A stretch of DNA of 26,473 nucleotides from Bacteroidales bacterium (GTDB lineage Bacteria; Bacteroidota; Bacteroidia; Bacteroidales; UBA932). Under the pieces are notes generated by a model. It was not told where the DNA came from. It saw nothing but the letters and a program-made list of their open reading frames with translations, and ran no database searches. This document shows, one piece after another, positions 13,862-20,924 of the stretch (within the stretch, counting starts at the first letter, position 1; every line of letters begins with the position of its first letter). The DNA lies in assembly GCA_016293535.1 (NCBI GenBank), contig JAEDEB010000030.1, forward strand, positions 1 to 26,473. The letters are read 5' to 3'. The translations under genes and the position numbers were made by a program.

Positions 13862-15886
13862 ATGAAATTTTCAAGAATTATGATCGTAGCAGGAGCTGCA
13901 CTCGGTCTCGTCTCCTGTTCTTCAGGAAAGGAGAGCAAGGAGTTCAAGTACCTCGTAGAAGAATTTGCCGACCTCAAGATAATGAGGTATCAGGTTCCCG
14001 GATGGGATGATCTCACCCTCCGTCAGAAGACTTACATTTACCATCTGTCAGAGGCTGCAAAGTGGGGCCGTGACATATACTGGGACCAGAACTCTGCATG
14101 GGCCCTGCCTGTCCGCAAGGCGGTGGAGTCTGTGATTTCTGACTATCAGGGTAACAGGAAGTGCAGTGATTATCAGGATTTTCTCGTGTATGCAAAGAGG
14201 CTCTTCTTCTCCAATGGTTTCCATCACCATTATGCGGAGGACAAGTTCTTCCCGACCTGCTCCCGCGAGTATTTCGCCTCGTTGCTGGAGGCAGTGGGCA
14301 CTGAGAATGCGGATGAACTCCTGGACGTCATCTACAATCCTGATTTCCAGGCTCAACGCAAGTCCACGGAGGCGGGCGACATCGTTGCCAACTCCGCCGT
14401 CAACTTCTACGAAGGTGTGACCCGAGAGGAAGTGGAGAAATACTATGCATCCATAATTGACGAATCTGACCCCAGGCCGATTTCCTATGGACTCAACACC
14501 AAGGTGGTGAAGGGCGAGGACGGTGTTGTCCGCGAAGAGGTATGGAAGGTCGGCGGCATATATGGACCTGCAATCGAGAAAATTTGCGAAGAACTCGAAA
14601 AAGCCGCTGAATTTGCGGAATCCGATACGCAGCGCTCGATAATCGCAAAACTCGTCGATTATTACCGCAGCGGAAATCTCCGCACCTGGGACGAGTACAA
14701 TATCGAATGGCTTCAGGATACCCTCGGAACCGTCGATTTCGTGAACGGATTCGTCGAGGACTACAACGACCCTCTCGCTCGCAAGGGTGCATGGGAGGCG
14801 CTGGTGAACATCAAGGACCACGAGGCCTCGGCCCGCACAGAGGTCCTCTCGGCCAATGCGCAGTGGTTCGAGGACAACTCGCCTGTGGATCCGCGTTTCA
14901 AGAAATCCGTAGTGAAGGGTGTCTCCGCGAAGGTCATCAACGCCGTGTGTCTCGCCGGCGACTGCTATCCTTCGACCCCTATAGGAATCAATCTGCCTAA
15001 CGCCGACTGGATTCGCAGGGATTATGGATCCAAATCCGTGACCATAGCGAACATAACCCACGCATACGCCTGCGCAGCTCAGGAATCCCCTAAGAGCACG
15101 CTCAACGAATTCGCACACGGCGAGGAGGAAATCGCTCTCGCAAAGAAGTACCAGTCCATAACCGATGAGGTCCATACCGACCTCCACGAATGTCTCGGTC
15201 ACGGTTCGGGGCAGCTTCTTCCGGGCGTCTCGCCCAATGCACTCGGCGAGTACAGTTCCACACTCGAGGAAACACGCGCAGACCTGTTCGGACTTTATTA
15301 TCTCGCTGATCCAAAGCTCGTCGAACTTGGCATTCTTCCGGACGGTGAGGCTTACAAGGCTGCGTACGCCAATTATATACGCAACGGCCTTATGGTCCAG
15401 TTCAGCCGTGTGGAGCTCGGCCGTCAGAACACCGAGGCACACATGCAGAACCGCAAACTCATAGCCGAGTGGTGCTATGAGATGGGCCAGGATATGCACT
15501 ATTGCGACGACAGCGGCTGCAGATTCATCAACGTCATCGATAAGGTGGTCGAGGATGGAAAGACCTATTTCGTAGTCAATGAATACGGCGCGCTCCGCGA
15601 ACTCTTCGGGCAGCTTCTGGGCGAAATCCAGAGAATCAAATCAGAGGGCGATTATGAAGCCGGCAAGGAACTGGTTGAGAGATATGCGGTAAATATCGAC
15701 CGCGACCTCCACAGGGAAGTTCTCGAGCGCTATGCGACCCTGAACCTCAAACCTTACGGCGGCTTCATCAATCCGGATATCGTTCCTGTGGAGAAGGACG
15801 GCGAAATCGTGGATTACAGGCTGGACTACAGCGCAGACTACATAGGTCAGATGATGGACTACGGAGCAAGGTACTCAATACTGTAG
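13862..15886 (+). CDS. dipeptidyl peptidase III (M49) lipoprotein
   Basis: A 674-aa zinc peptidase of family M49, which removes dipeptides from the N-terminus of oligopeptides. The catalytic motif is HECLGH at residues 442-447 (His442, Glu443, His447) and the third zinc ligand motif is EETRAD at 469-474. The Cys in HECLGH, instead of the Leu of animal enzymes, is the form known from Bacteroides DPP III. The N-terminus is a lipoprotein signal (ALGLVSC, Cys19), so the enzyme is probably envelope-anchored. Length matches Bacteroidetes homologues. The ATG at 13862 starts the signal sequence directly. It is divergent from the clostripain-like gene. The xerD frame follows in the same reading frame after its TAG stop, and no terminator is visible between them, so the two may be cotranscribed. 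Confidence 0.95.
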   Translation: MKFSRIMIVAGAALGLVSCSSGKESKEFKYLVEEFADLKIMRYQVPGWDDLTLRQKTYIYHLSEAAKWGRDIYWDQNSAWALPVRKAVESVISDYQGNRKCSDYQDFLVYAKRLFFSNGFHHHYAEDKFFPTCSREYFASLLEAVGTENADELLDVIYNPDFQAQRKSTEAGDIVANSAVNFYEGVTREEVEKYYASIIDESDPRPISYGLNTKVVKGEDGVVREEVWKVGGIYGPAIEKICEELEKAAEFAESDTQRSIIAKLVDYYRSGNLRTWDEYNIEWLQDTLGTVDFVNGFVEDYNDPLARKGAWEALVNIKDHEASARTEVLSANAQWFEDNSPVDPRFKKSVVKGVSAKVINAVCLAGDCYPSTPIGINLPNADWIRRDYGSKSVTIANITHAYACAAQESPKSTLNEFAHGEEEIALAKKYQSITDEVHTDLHECLGHGSGQLLPGVSPNALGEYSSTLEETRADLFGLYYLADPKLVELGILPDGEAYKAAYANYIRNGLMVQFSRVELGRQNTEAHMQNRKLIAEWCYEMGQDMHYCDDSGCRFINVIDKVVEDGKTYFVVNEYGALRELFGQLLGEIQRIKSEGDYEAGKELVERYAVNIDRDLHREVLERYATLNLKPYGGFINPDIVPVEKDGEIVDYRLDYSADYIGQMMDYGARYSIL

Positions 15887-15943
15887 CATACGGAAACTGA
15901 CATAACAGACAGATACGCCTTTTATCTGAAGATAGAACGTGCG

Positions 15944-16810
15944 ATGTCGCCCAATACGGTGACATCGTACGTTCATGATATCAGGGCCTTCCTCGAATGG
16001 TACGGGGAACAGGGGGGCGCCGGCGCGCTGTCGGTAACAAGGGACGATGTGATTGCTTATCTGGGCTGCCGGGAACGTTTCGCCAAGACCTCTCAGGCCA
16101 GGGCCTTGAGCGCCCTTCGCTCCTTCTATAACTGGCTGCTTTCCGAAGAGGAAATCCAGGTCAATCCCTGCGATCTGATAGATGCCCCGAAACTGGGGCG
16201 TCACCTTCCTGACGTGCTTTCGGTGCAGGAGGTGACGGACATCATCGAGTCTGTTGACCTCGGCAGCTGGAAGGGGCTCAGGGACAGGGCCATACTGGAG
16301 GTTCTATACGGATGTGGCCTGCGTGTGTCCGAGGCCGTGTCCCTCCAGTTGTCAGACATTTTCTTCGGAGATTCTTTCATCCGCGTCATTGGAAAGGGAG
16401 ACAAGCAGCGCATAGTCCCCATGGGAGAATCAGCTTTCGAGGCCCTGAAGAACTACCTTGCGTGCAGGCCCGAACCTGCGGACCGCAGGACTGCTGAAAC
16501 AGTTTTTCTGAACAGGTCAGGCAGGCCCCTGAGCAGGATATCAGTATTCAACATGGTGAAATATCAGGCTATGGCCGCAGGAGTCAACAAGGAGATTTCT
16601 CCGCATTCCTTCCGTCATTCCTTTGCGACCCACCTGATAGAAAACGGCGCGGATCTGCGCGCCGTTCAGGAAATGCTCGGTCATGAGAGCATACTGACTA
16701 CCGAGATATATACCCACATCGATTCAGCAACCTGGCAGAAATCGGTGCTGGAACATCATCCTTTGGTACATTCCGGGGACTCTGCCGACAAAGCGGCATT
16801 GAAGCAGTGA
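15944..16810 (+). CDS. xerD: tyrosine recombinase XerD (true start probably upstream)
   Basis: A tyrosine site-specific recombinase of the XerC/XerD type, which resolves chromosome dimers at dif with its partner. From the ATG at 15944 the catalytic set is complete: Arg127 (GCGLRVSE), Lys151, His221 and Arg224 (HSFRHSF), His247 (LGHES) and the nucleophile Tyr256 (TEIYTHI). The N-terminal core-binding domain is cut short at this ATG: the same frame upstream reads TDITDRYAFYLKIERA, which resembles the usual XerD N-terminus, but contains no ATG, GTG or TTG before the TAG of the preceding gene at 15884. An ATA codon at 15902 sits where the family start is expected. Translation may begin at a rare codon there. 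The 3' end overlaps tdk by 55 bp on the opposite strand. Confidence 0.9.
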   Translation: MSPNTVTSYVHDIRAFLEWYGEQGGAGALSVTRDDVIAYLGCRERFAKTSQARALSALRSFYNWLLSEEEIQVNPCDLIDAPKLGRHLPDVLSVQEVTDIIESVDLGSWKGLRDRAILEVLYGCGLRVSEAVSLQLSDIFFGDSFIRVIGKGDKQRIVPMGESAFEALKNYLACRPEPADRRTAETVFLNRSGRPLSRISVFNMVKYQAMAAGVNKEISPHSFRHSFATHLIENGADLRAVQEMLGHESILTTEIYTHIDSATWQKSVLEHHPLVHSGDSADKAALKQ

Positions 16811-17346
16811 CGGCAGAGGGGCTCGTAGATGTCCTTCTCCCCGAGCACCACAAGGTCTCCGCTTTTGCTGAGCCTGTGGGAGTGCTGGGCTGGGCTGCCG
16901 CATCTTACGCAGATTGCGTGGACTTTCTGTACATCCTCAGCCACAGCCATCAGCGCAGGTATGGGTCCGAAAGGTTTTCCCTGAAAATCCATGTCGAGGC
17001 CGGCTATGATCACGCGCACACCTCTGTCCGCAAGGGTCTGGACCACTTCTATTATGCTCATGTCGAAGAACTGGGCCTCGTCTATGCCTATTACCTGTAT
17101 GTCGTCGGAGTATTTCAGCATCTCACGCGGGTCGGAGATGGGATGTGAACTTATCTTGTGGCTGTCGTGGGATACCACATCTGTTTCAGAATAGCGGACA
17201 TCGATCATGGGCTTGAAGATTGCCACTTTCTGGTTGGCGAAGACGGCGCGTTTCATGCGCCTGATGAGTTCCTCGGTCTTGCCTGAGAACATAGACCCGC
17301 AGATAAGCTCGATGGACCCCGTTTTTTTGTAATTTTCTAAAAACAT
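16756..17346 (-). CDS. tdk: thymidine kinase (type II)
   Basis: A 196-aa thymidine kinase that phosphorylates thymidine with ATP in the salvage route to dTTP. The P-loop is GSMFSGKT at residues 17-24, the catalytic Glu is Glu90 in GIDEAQFF, and the structural zinc site is Cys146/Cys149 (CVRC) with Cys178/Cys181 (CRHC). These mark the tetrameric TK1-like type. The ATG at 17346 (MFLENYKKTG) is chosen because a -7 box lies at 17374-17381, and the longer in-frame start would be a TTG inside that box. It is divergent from the conserved unknown gene at 17397 and overlaps the end of xerD by 55 bp. Length and motifs are normal. Confidence 0.97.
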   Translation of the reverse strand: MFLENYKKTGSIELICGSMFSGKTEELIRRMKRAVFANQKVAIFKPMIDVRYSETDVVSHDSHKISSHPISDPREMLKYSDDIQVIGIDEAQFFDMSIIEVVQTLADRGVRVIIAGLDMDFQGKPFGPIPALMAVAEDVQKVHAICVRCGSPAQHSHRLSKSGDLVVLGEKDIYEPLCRHCFNAALSAESPECTKG

Positions 17347-17359
17347 TTGACTACTTTTG
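17326..17359 (+). promoter_or_regulatory. promoter of the 17397-19694 operon
   Basis: TTTG at 17326-17329 and TACTTTTG at 17352-17359 are 22 bp apart, agreeing with the -33 and -7 elements of Bacteroidetes promoters. The ATG of the first gene is at 17397. The -7 box is the left arm of an inverted repeat shared with the tdk promoter. Confidence 0.6.
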
Positions 17360-17373
17360 CGTTCCGGCTTATG

Positions 17374-17381
17374 CAAATATA
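17374..17381 (-). promoter_or_regulatory. -7 promoter box of tdk
   Basis: The minus strand reads TATATTTG, an exact TAnnTTTG match, 27 bases before the tdk ATG at 17346. It forms the right arm (17373-17385) of a 13-bp inverted repeat with 17348-17360. Confidence 0.6.
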
Positions 17382-17396
17382 GTCATTAGTTGCCGT

Positions 17397-18014
17397 ATGG
17401 AAAGAACGCAGGAAGAAATTTTGAAAGAGCTTGTCAAGGAAGTGGAGGCCATTGGAAGAAGGGTCTCCGAACTGGAGGCAAGACTCGTGGGAAGGGAGCT
17501 TCCGTCAGCAGGGGAGTCTGCAGCAGCCGCTGCGGTGGAATTGTCCATAGATGACATAATGGGCGTCGATTCCGCACTTGACAGACCGGATGCCGCCGGC
17601 GAATCCGCTGTCATGGCAAGGGCTTGCGAACAGGAACCGGCGCAGGAGTGTCTGGCGGATATATTCGGAATGTATGCGGAGGAGGAGACGGGAACTCTGA
17701 ATGCGCGTCACAAGCCTCATCAGAAAAGGGCTGTGGTTGACGTGATGGCTGCCGACGAGGCCTGGAGGACAGATATGCCGGGTTCCGCCGTCAGGAATAT
17801 GCTCAGCGCCATATCCCTGAATGACCGTATCCTTTTCATACGCTCTCTTTTCAATGATGACCCGTCGTCATTTTCGGCAATGGTCGAGGCGGTCAACTCT
17901 TCAGCGTCTTTCGATGAGGCTGTGGAGAGAATAAAGTCCGCCCATCCGGAATGGAATTACAACAGTGACGCAGTCTACCGTTTCATGATGGCTGCAAGAC
18001 GCAGACTCAGGTGA
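17397..18014 (+). CDS. conserved Bacteroidetes protein of unknown function
   Basis: A 205-aa soluble protein without signal or membrane segment. Residues 1-35 (ERTQEEILKELVKEVEAIGRRVSELEARL) form a probable coiled coil. The middle, about 36-110, is Ala/Glu-rich and likely disordered, with a short hydrophobic-acidic segment (LSIDDIMG) and another (LADIFGMY). The C-terminal part, about 125-205, is a compact helical module: AISLNDRILFIRSLFNDDPSSF, then FDEAVERIKSAHPEWNYNSDAVYRFM. This module resembles one found in uncharacterised Bacteroidetes proteins, from memory only. The two mid-region segments look like short linear docking motifs, which would suit a scaffold or adaptor, but that is inference. 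It is first in an operon; its TGA overlaps the rsmI ATG (TGATG), so translation is coupled. Confidence 0.85.
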   Translation: MERTQEEILKELVKEVEAIGRRVSELEARLVGRELPSAGESAAAAAVELSIDDIMGVDSALDRPDAAGESAVMARACEQEPAQECLADIFGMYAEEETGTLNARHKPHQKRAVVDVMAADEAWRTDMPGSAVRNMLSAISLNDRILFIRSLFNDDPSSFSAMVEAVNSSASFDEAVERIKSAHPEWNYNSDAVYRFMMAARRRLR

Positions 18015-18733
18015 TGCCGGGCGTACTTTACATAGTGCCCACTCCTGTGGGCAACCTCGAGGATATGACCCTCAGAGCGGTCAGGGTCCTTAAGGAAGCG
18101 GACCTGATTTTGGCTGAGGACACAAGGACCAGTTCTGTCCTTCTCAAGCATTTCGATATTCACGGAAGGCTCGAATCGCACCATAAGTTCAATGAGCACA
18201 AGACTTCCGCGATGATCAGGGATCGCATACTCCAGGGTTTGAACGTCGCTCTGGTCAGCGATGCGGGGACTCCGGGCATTTCTGATCCGGGCTTTCTTCT
18301 TGTCCGGACTTGTGTGGCGGAGGGGATTGAGGTATGCACACTTCCGGGCGCCACAGCCTTCGTTCCGGCACTTGTGAGCAGCGGTCTTCCTTGTGACAAG
18401 TTCTGCTTCGAGGGCTTTCTTCCCCAGAAGAAGGGACGTCAGACCAGGCTGCAGGAGCTTGCCGGAGAACGCAGGACCATGGTTTTCTATGAGTCTCCAT
18501 ATCGTCTTGTGAAGACTCTCGAACAGTTGGCCGAACATTTCGGTGCGGAGCGCGAGTGTTCGGTGTCCAGGGAAATCAGCAAGGTTCACGAAGAACACAG
18601 AAGGGGCTCGCTCGCCGAAGTCGCGGCATGGTACAGGGAGCATGAGCCTAAAGGTGAGATAGTAATAATAGTAGCAGGTGCAGAAGATGAAAAGAAGGGA
18701 AGAAAACGCTACTCTGAAGAAGAGGAAGAATAA
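18014..18733 (+). CDS. rsmI: 16S rRNA (cytidine-1402-2'-O)-methyltransferase RsmI
   Basis: A 239-aa RsmI, which 2'-O-methylates C1402 of 16S rRNA in the decoding centre using S-adenosylmethionine. It has the tetrapyrrole-methylase fold typical of the family: LYIVPTPVGNLEDMTLRAVRVLKEADLILAEDTR at the N-terminus, ALVSDAGTPGISDPG in the middle, LPGATAFVPALVSSGLP, and FYESPYRLVKTL. The last 20 residues are a Lys/Glu-rich tail. The ATG at 18014 shares its A with the TGA of the preceding gene; a GTG one codon earlier is also in frame. Its 3' end overlaps the next gene by 47 bp in another frame. Confidence 0.96.
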   Translation: MPGVLYIVPTPVGNLEDMTLRAVRVLKEADLILAEDTRTSSVLLKHFDIHGRLESHHKFNEHKTSAMIRDRILQGLNVALVSDAGTPGISDPGFLLVRTCVAEGIEVCTLPGATAFVPALVSSGLPCDKFCFEGFLPQKKGRQTRLQELAGERRTMVFYESPYRLVKTLEQLAEHFGAERECSVSREISKVHEEHRRGSLAEVAAWYREHEPKGEIVIIVAGAEDEKKGRKRYSEEEEE

Positions 18734-19694
18734 GTTATCGGCGCAGCTTGGCGCATCTCTCAAGGCCGGAGCCATAGCATTGGTTTTTCTGGTTCTCGGC
18801 TATCAGACCGCTTTGTTTGTCCACAAGGCGGCAGTCACGAAGATAATTAGCAACAGGGACCGTCCCGACACGGTGTTCATATCGGCATTGCCTTCCGACA
18901 GCCAACCCGCCGGCAGCCAGGCTTCAGGCAGCCAGGCTCCCGCCGGGAACGCCTCCATCGGGCAACCCGATGGCAGCCATGCTCCGGCCGGTCTGGCGGC
19001 GAACAGTGCGGAGGTGATTGCGAGAAAGAACTCGCAACACTCTCCTGAGGTGGAGAAGATACGGGAACTGTATCCCTCCAGGAATCCTGAAGTCTTCCGT
19101 TTTAACCCCAACACCGTCAGCATAGAGGATTTGCAGAGACTGGGCTTCTCCCTGAAACAGGCCCGGTCCATTGACAATTATCGCCGCAAGGGAGGACGTT
19201 TTGCCCGCAAATCGGATTTTGCAAAGTCCTATGTGGTGAGCGAGGAGACTTTCAGACGTCTGGAAGATTACATAGACATACCGCTACTCGATCTTAACAT
19301 GGCTGACTCGGCTGCCTTCGATGCCCTTCCCGGGATAGGAGGGTGGTTTGCCAGTGCGATGGTCCGGCACAGGGAGGAACTTGGGGGCTACAATTCGAAG
19401 CGGCAGCTTCTGAATATCTACAGGATGGATGAGGAAAGATACGGGGCAATCTCCGATCTTGTGTTCGTGAGCAGCCGCGATGCCCGCCCGTTCAGGCTGT
19501 GGTCCCTACCTGCCGACTCACTCAGGCTTCATCCTTACATCAGGAAGTGGCAGACGGCAAAGGATATAGTACTGTACAGGGACCACAACCCGCGTGAGCG
19601 GTGGTCCCTGGATGCTCTTCTGGATGCCGGAGTTATAGACAGCGTTCAGTATGTGAAACTGTCCCGAACCCTGCTGGAGCCTGTCTCACGGTAG
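18687..19694 (+). CDS. membrane-anchored helix-hairpin-helix (ComEA-like) protein
   Basis: A 335-aa protein with a basic cytoplasmic N-terminus (KKRKNK), one membrane segment at about residues 27-45, then a variable Ser/Gln/Ala/Gly/Pro-rich linker at about 70-105, and a C-terminal half of helix-hairpin-helix DNA-binding units. The first is EDLQRLGFSLKQARSIDNYRRKGGRF (148-172), the second AFDALPGIGGWFASAMVRHREELGGY (210-235), and a divergent third lies near 283-312. ComEA-type proteins bind incoming DNA at the cell surface; whether this one does so is not known. The ATG at 18687 overlaps rsmI by 47 bp; a GTG three codons earlier is the alternative. No later ATG keeps the membrane segment. It ends the operon 16 bp from the convergent trpS stop. 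Confidence 0.88.
   Translation: MKRREENATLKKRKNKLSAQLGASLKAGAIALVFLVLGYQTALFVHKAAVTKIISNRDRPDTVFISALPSDSQPAGSQASGSQAPAGNASIGQPDGSHAPAGLAANSAEVIARKNSQHSPEVEKIRELYPSRNPEVFRFNPNTVSIEDLQRLGFSLKQARSIDNYRRKGGRFARKSDFAKSYVVSEETFRRLEDYIDIPLLDLNMADSAAFDALPGIGGWFASAMVRHREELGGYNSKRQLLNIYRMDEERYGAISDLVFVSSRDARPFRLWSLPADSLRLHPYIRKWQTAKDIVLYRDHNPRERWSLDALLDAGVIDSVQYVKLSRTLLEPVSR
18903..18983. repeat. short repeats encoding the variable linker of the HhH protein
   Basis: GGCAGCCAGGCT occurs at 18912-18923 and 18927-18938, with a one-mismatch copy at 18972-18983. A longer unit beginning CAACCCG recurs at about 18903 and 18963 and is followed in both cases by GGCAGCCA. These encode recurring Gly-Ser-Gln/His-Ala peptides in the linker. 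Confidence 0.65.
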
Positions 19695-19710
19695 GGTTTG
19701 ACTACCACCC

Positions 19711-20859
19711 TTACTGCTTGTATTTCTCGGATTGTTCCCTGATAAGTTCGTCGAGGACACCAGGATCGAAATAGTTGATTTTCATAGCCCTCTTTACTTC
19801 TGCGAGGGTATCTGCAGCCACCTTGCGGGCAGCCTCCGTACCCTTGCGGAGCACCTCGTAGACATAAGGGATATTCTGTTCGAGTTCCTTCCTTCTCGTC
19901 CTGATAGGCTCGAGCGTGTCGTTGAGGACGGCGGCGAGGAAGTTCTTCACCATCACGTCTCCGAGTCCGCCCTTGCGATACTGCGCCTTGACCTCGTCGA
20001 GGCTGTGGAATTCGAAGCTGACCTTCTTTCCCACGAAGCAGGAGCCGAACTTGTCAAAGTGTTCAGGCTTGCAGAATGCATCGAGGTAGGTGAAGACCGT
20101 GTTGCCTTCCACTTTGCCCGGATCGCTGACCTGAAGGTGGTTCGGGTCTGTGAACATGCCCCGGACTTTGGCGTTGACCTCTTCAGCGGAATCTGAGAGA
20201 TAGATGCAGTTGCCCAGAGACTTGCTCATCTTGGCCTTGCCGTCAGTACCCGGCAGACGGAGGCAGGCGGAGTTGTCCGGGAGCATTATTTCCGGTTCCA
20301 CAAGCACTTCTCCGTAGGTGGAGTTGAACTTGCGTACTATCTCGCGGGTCTGCTCTATCATTGGTTCCTGGTCTTCACCGACAGGCACGGTAGTGGCCTT
20401 GAAGGCGGTGATGTCTGCAGCCTGGCTGATAGGGTAGCAGAAGAAGCCCACCGGGGTGCCCGCCTTGTTGGCATTCTCTTCCGAAGACTCGCTGAAGCCC
20501 CTCATCTGAATTTCTGCCTTGACGGTAGGGTTTCTCTGGAGCCTCTGAACGGTCACAAGGTTCTGGTAGAAGAAGTCCAGTTCTGTCAGTTCGCTTACCT
20601 GAGACTGTATGAAAAGTTCAGACTTTTCAGGATCGAGGCCGGCCGCCATATAGTCCAGGGCAACCTCGATTATGTTCTGTCTGACTTTTTCCGGATTGTC
20701 GGCATTGTCGGTCAGGGCCTGTGCGTCGGCTATCATTATGAATATCCTTTCGAACTCCCCGCTGTTCTGGAGCTCGACTCTGCGGCGGAGCGAACCTACG
20801 TAGTGACCGATATGAAGTCTGCCGGTCGGTCTGTCGCCGGTCAGGATGATTTTCCCCAT
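19711..20859 (-). CDS. trpS: tryptophanyl-tRNA synthetase
   Basis: A 382-aa class I aminoacyl-tRNA synthetase that charges tRNA(Trp). The HIGH signature is His16-Ile-Gly-His19 in GDRPTGRLHIGHYVGS and the KMSKS loop is at residues 210-214 in GKAKMSKSLGN. VGEDQEPMIEQTREI in the middle is also typical of the family. It is somewhat longer than the roughly 330-aa E. coli enzyme, as in other members with the GDRPTGRLHIGHYVGS start. The ATG at 20859 gives this standard N-terminus. It lies 65 bp downstream of recA on the same strand, with a strong hairpin between them; no good promoter box is seen in the gap, so its expression may depend on read-through from recA. Confidence 0.98.
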   Translation of the reverse strand: MGKIILTGDRPTGRLHIGHYVGSLRRRVELQNSGEFERIFIMIADAQALTDNADNPEKVRQNIIEVALDYMAAGLDPEKSELFIQSQVSELTELDFFYQNLVTVQRLQRNPTVKAEIQMRGFSESSEENANKAGTPVGFFCYPISQAADITAFKATTVPVGEDQEPMIEQTREIVRKFNSTYGEVLVEPEIMLPDNSACLRLPGTDGKAKMSKSLGNCIYLSDSAEEVNAKVRGMFTDPNHLQVSDPGKVEGNTVFTYLDAFCKPEHFDKFGSCFVGKKVSFEFHSLDEVKAQYRKGGLGDVMVKNFLAAVLNDTLEPIRTRRKELEQNIPYVYEVLRKGTEAARKVAADTLAEVKRAMKINYFDPGVLDELIREQSEKYKQ

Positions 20860-20893
20860 GCTCTGATTGATTTGAGTAATCTGAAAATACTAT

Positions 20894-20913
20894 AGGCCCC
20901 CTCGCGGGGACCT
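20894..20913 (-). terminator. recA-trpS intergenic hairpin (terminator or attenuator)
   Basis: On the minus strand AGGTCCCC, loop GCGA, GGGGGCCT forms eight consecutive pairs (one G-T) closed by a GNRA tetraloop. It is followed by ATAGTATTTTC, a modest T-run. It lies 12 bp past the recA stop and 34 bp before trpS, so it may partly terminate or protect the recA mRNA. Confidence 0.6.
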
Positions 20914-20924
20914 GCCGATGTTTT

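Noticed and set aside
14048..15499. A 483-aa minus-strand open frame opposite the DPP III gene
   Set aside because: It lies antisense to the zinc motifs of an intact M49 peptidase and shows no domain.
17346..17376. TTG at 17376 as the start of thymidine kinase
   Set aside because: It lies inside the exact -7 box at 17374-17381; the ATG at 17346 gives the family N-terminus.
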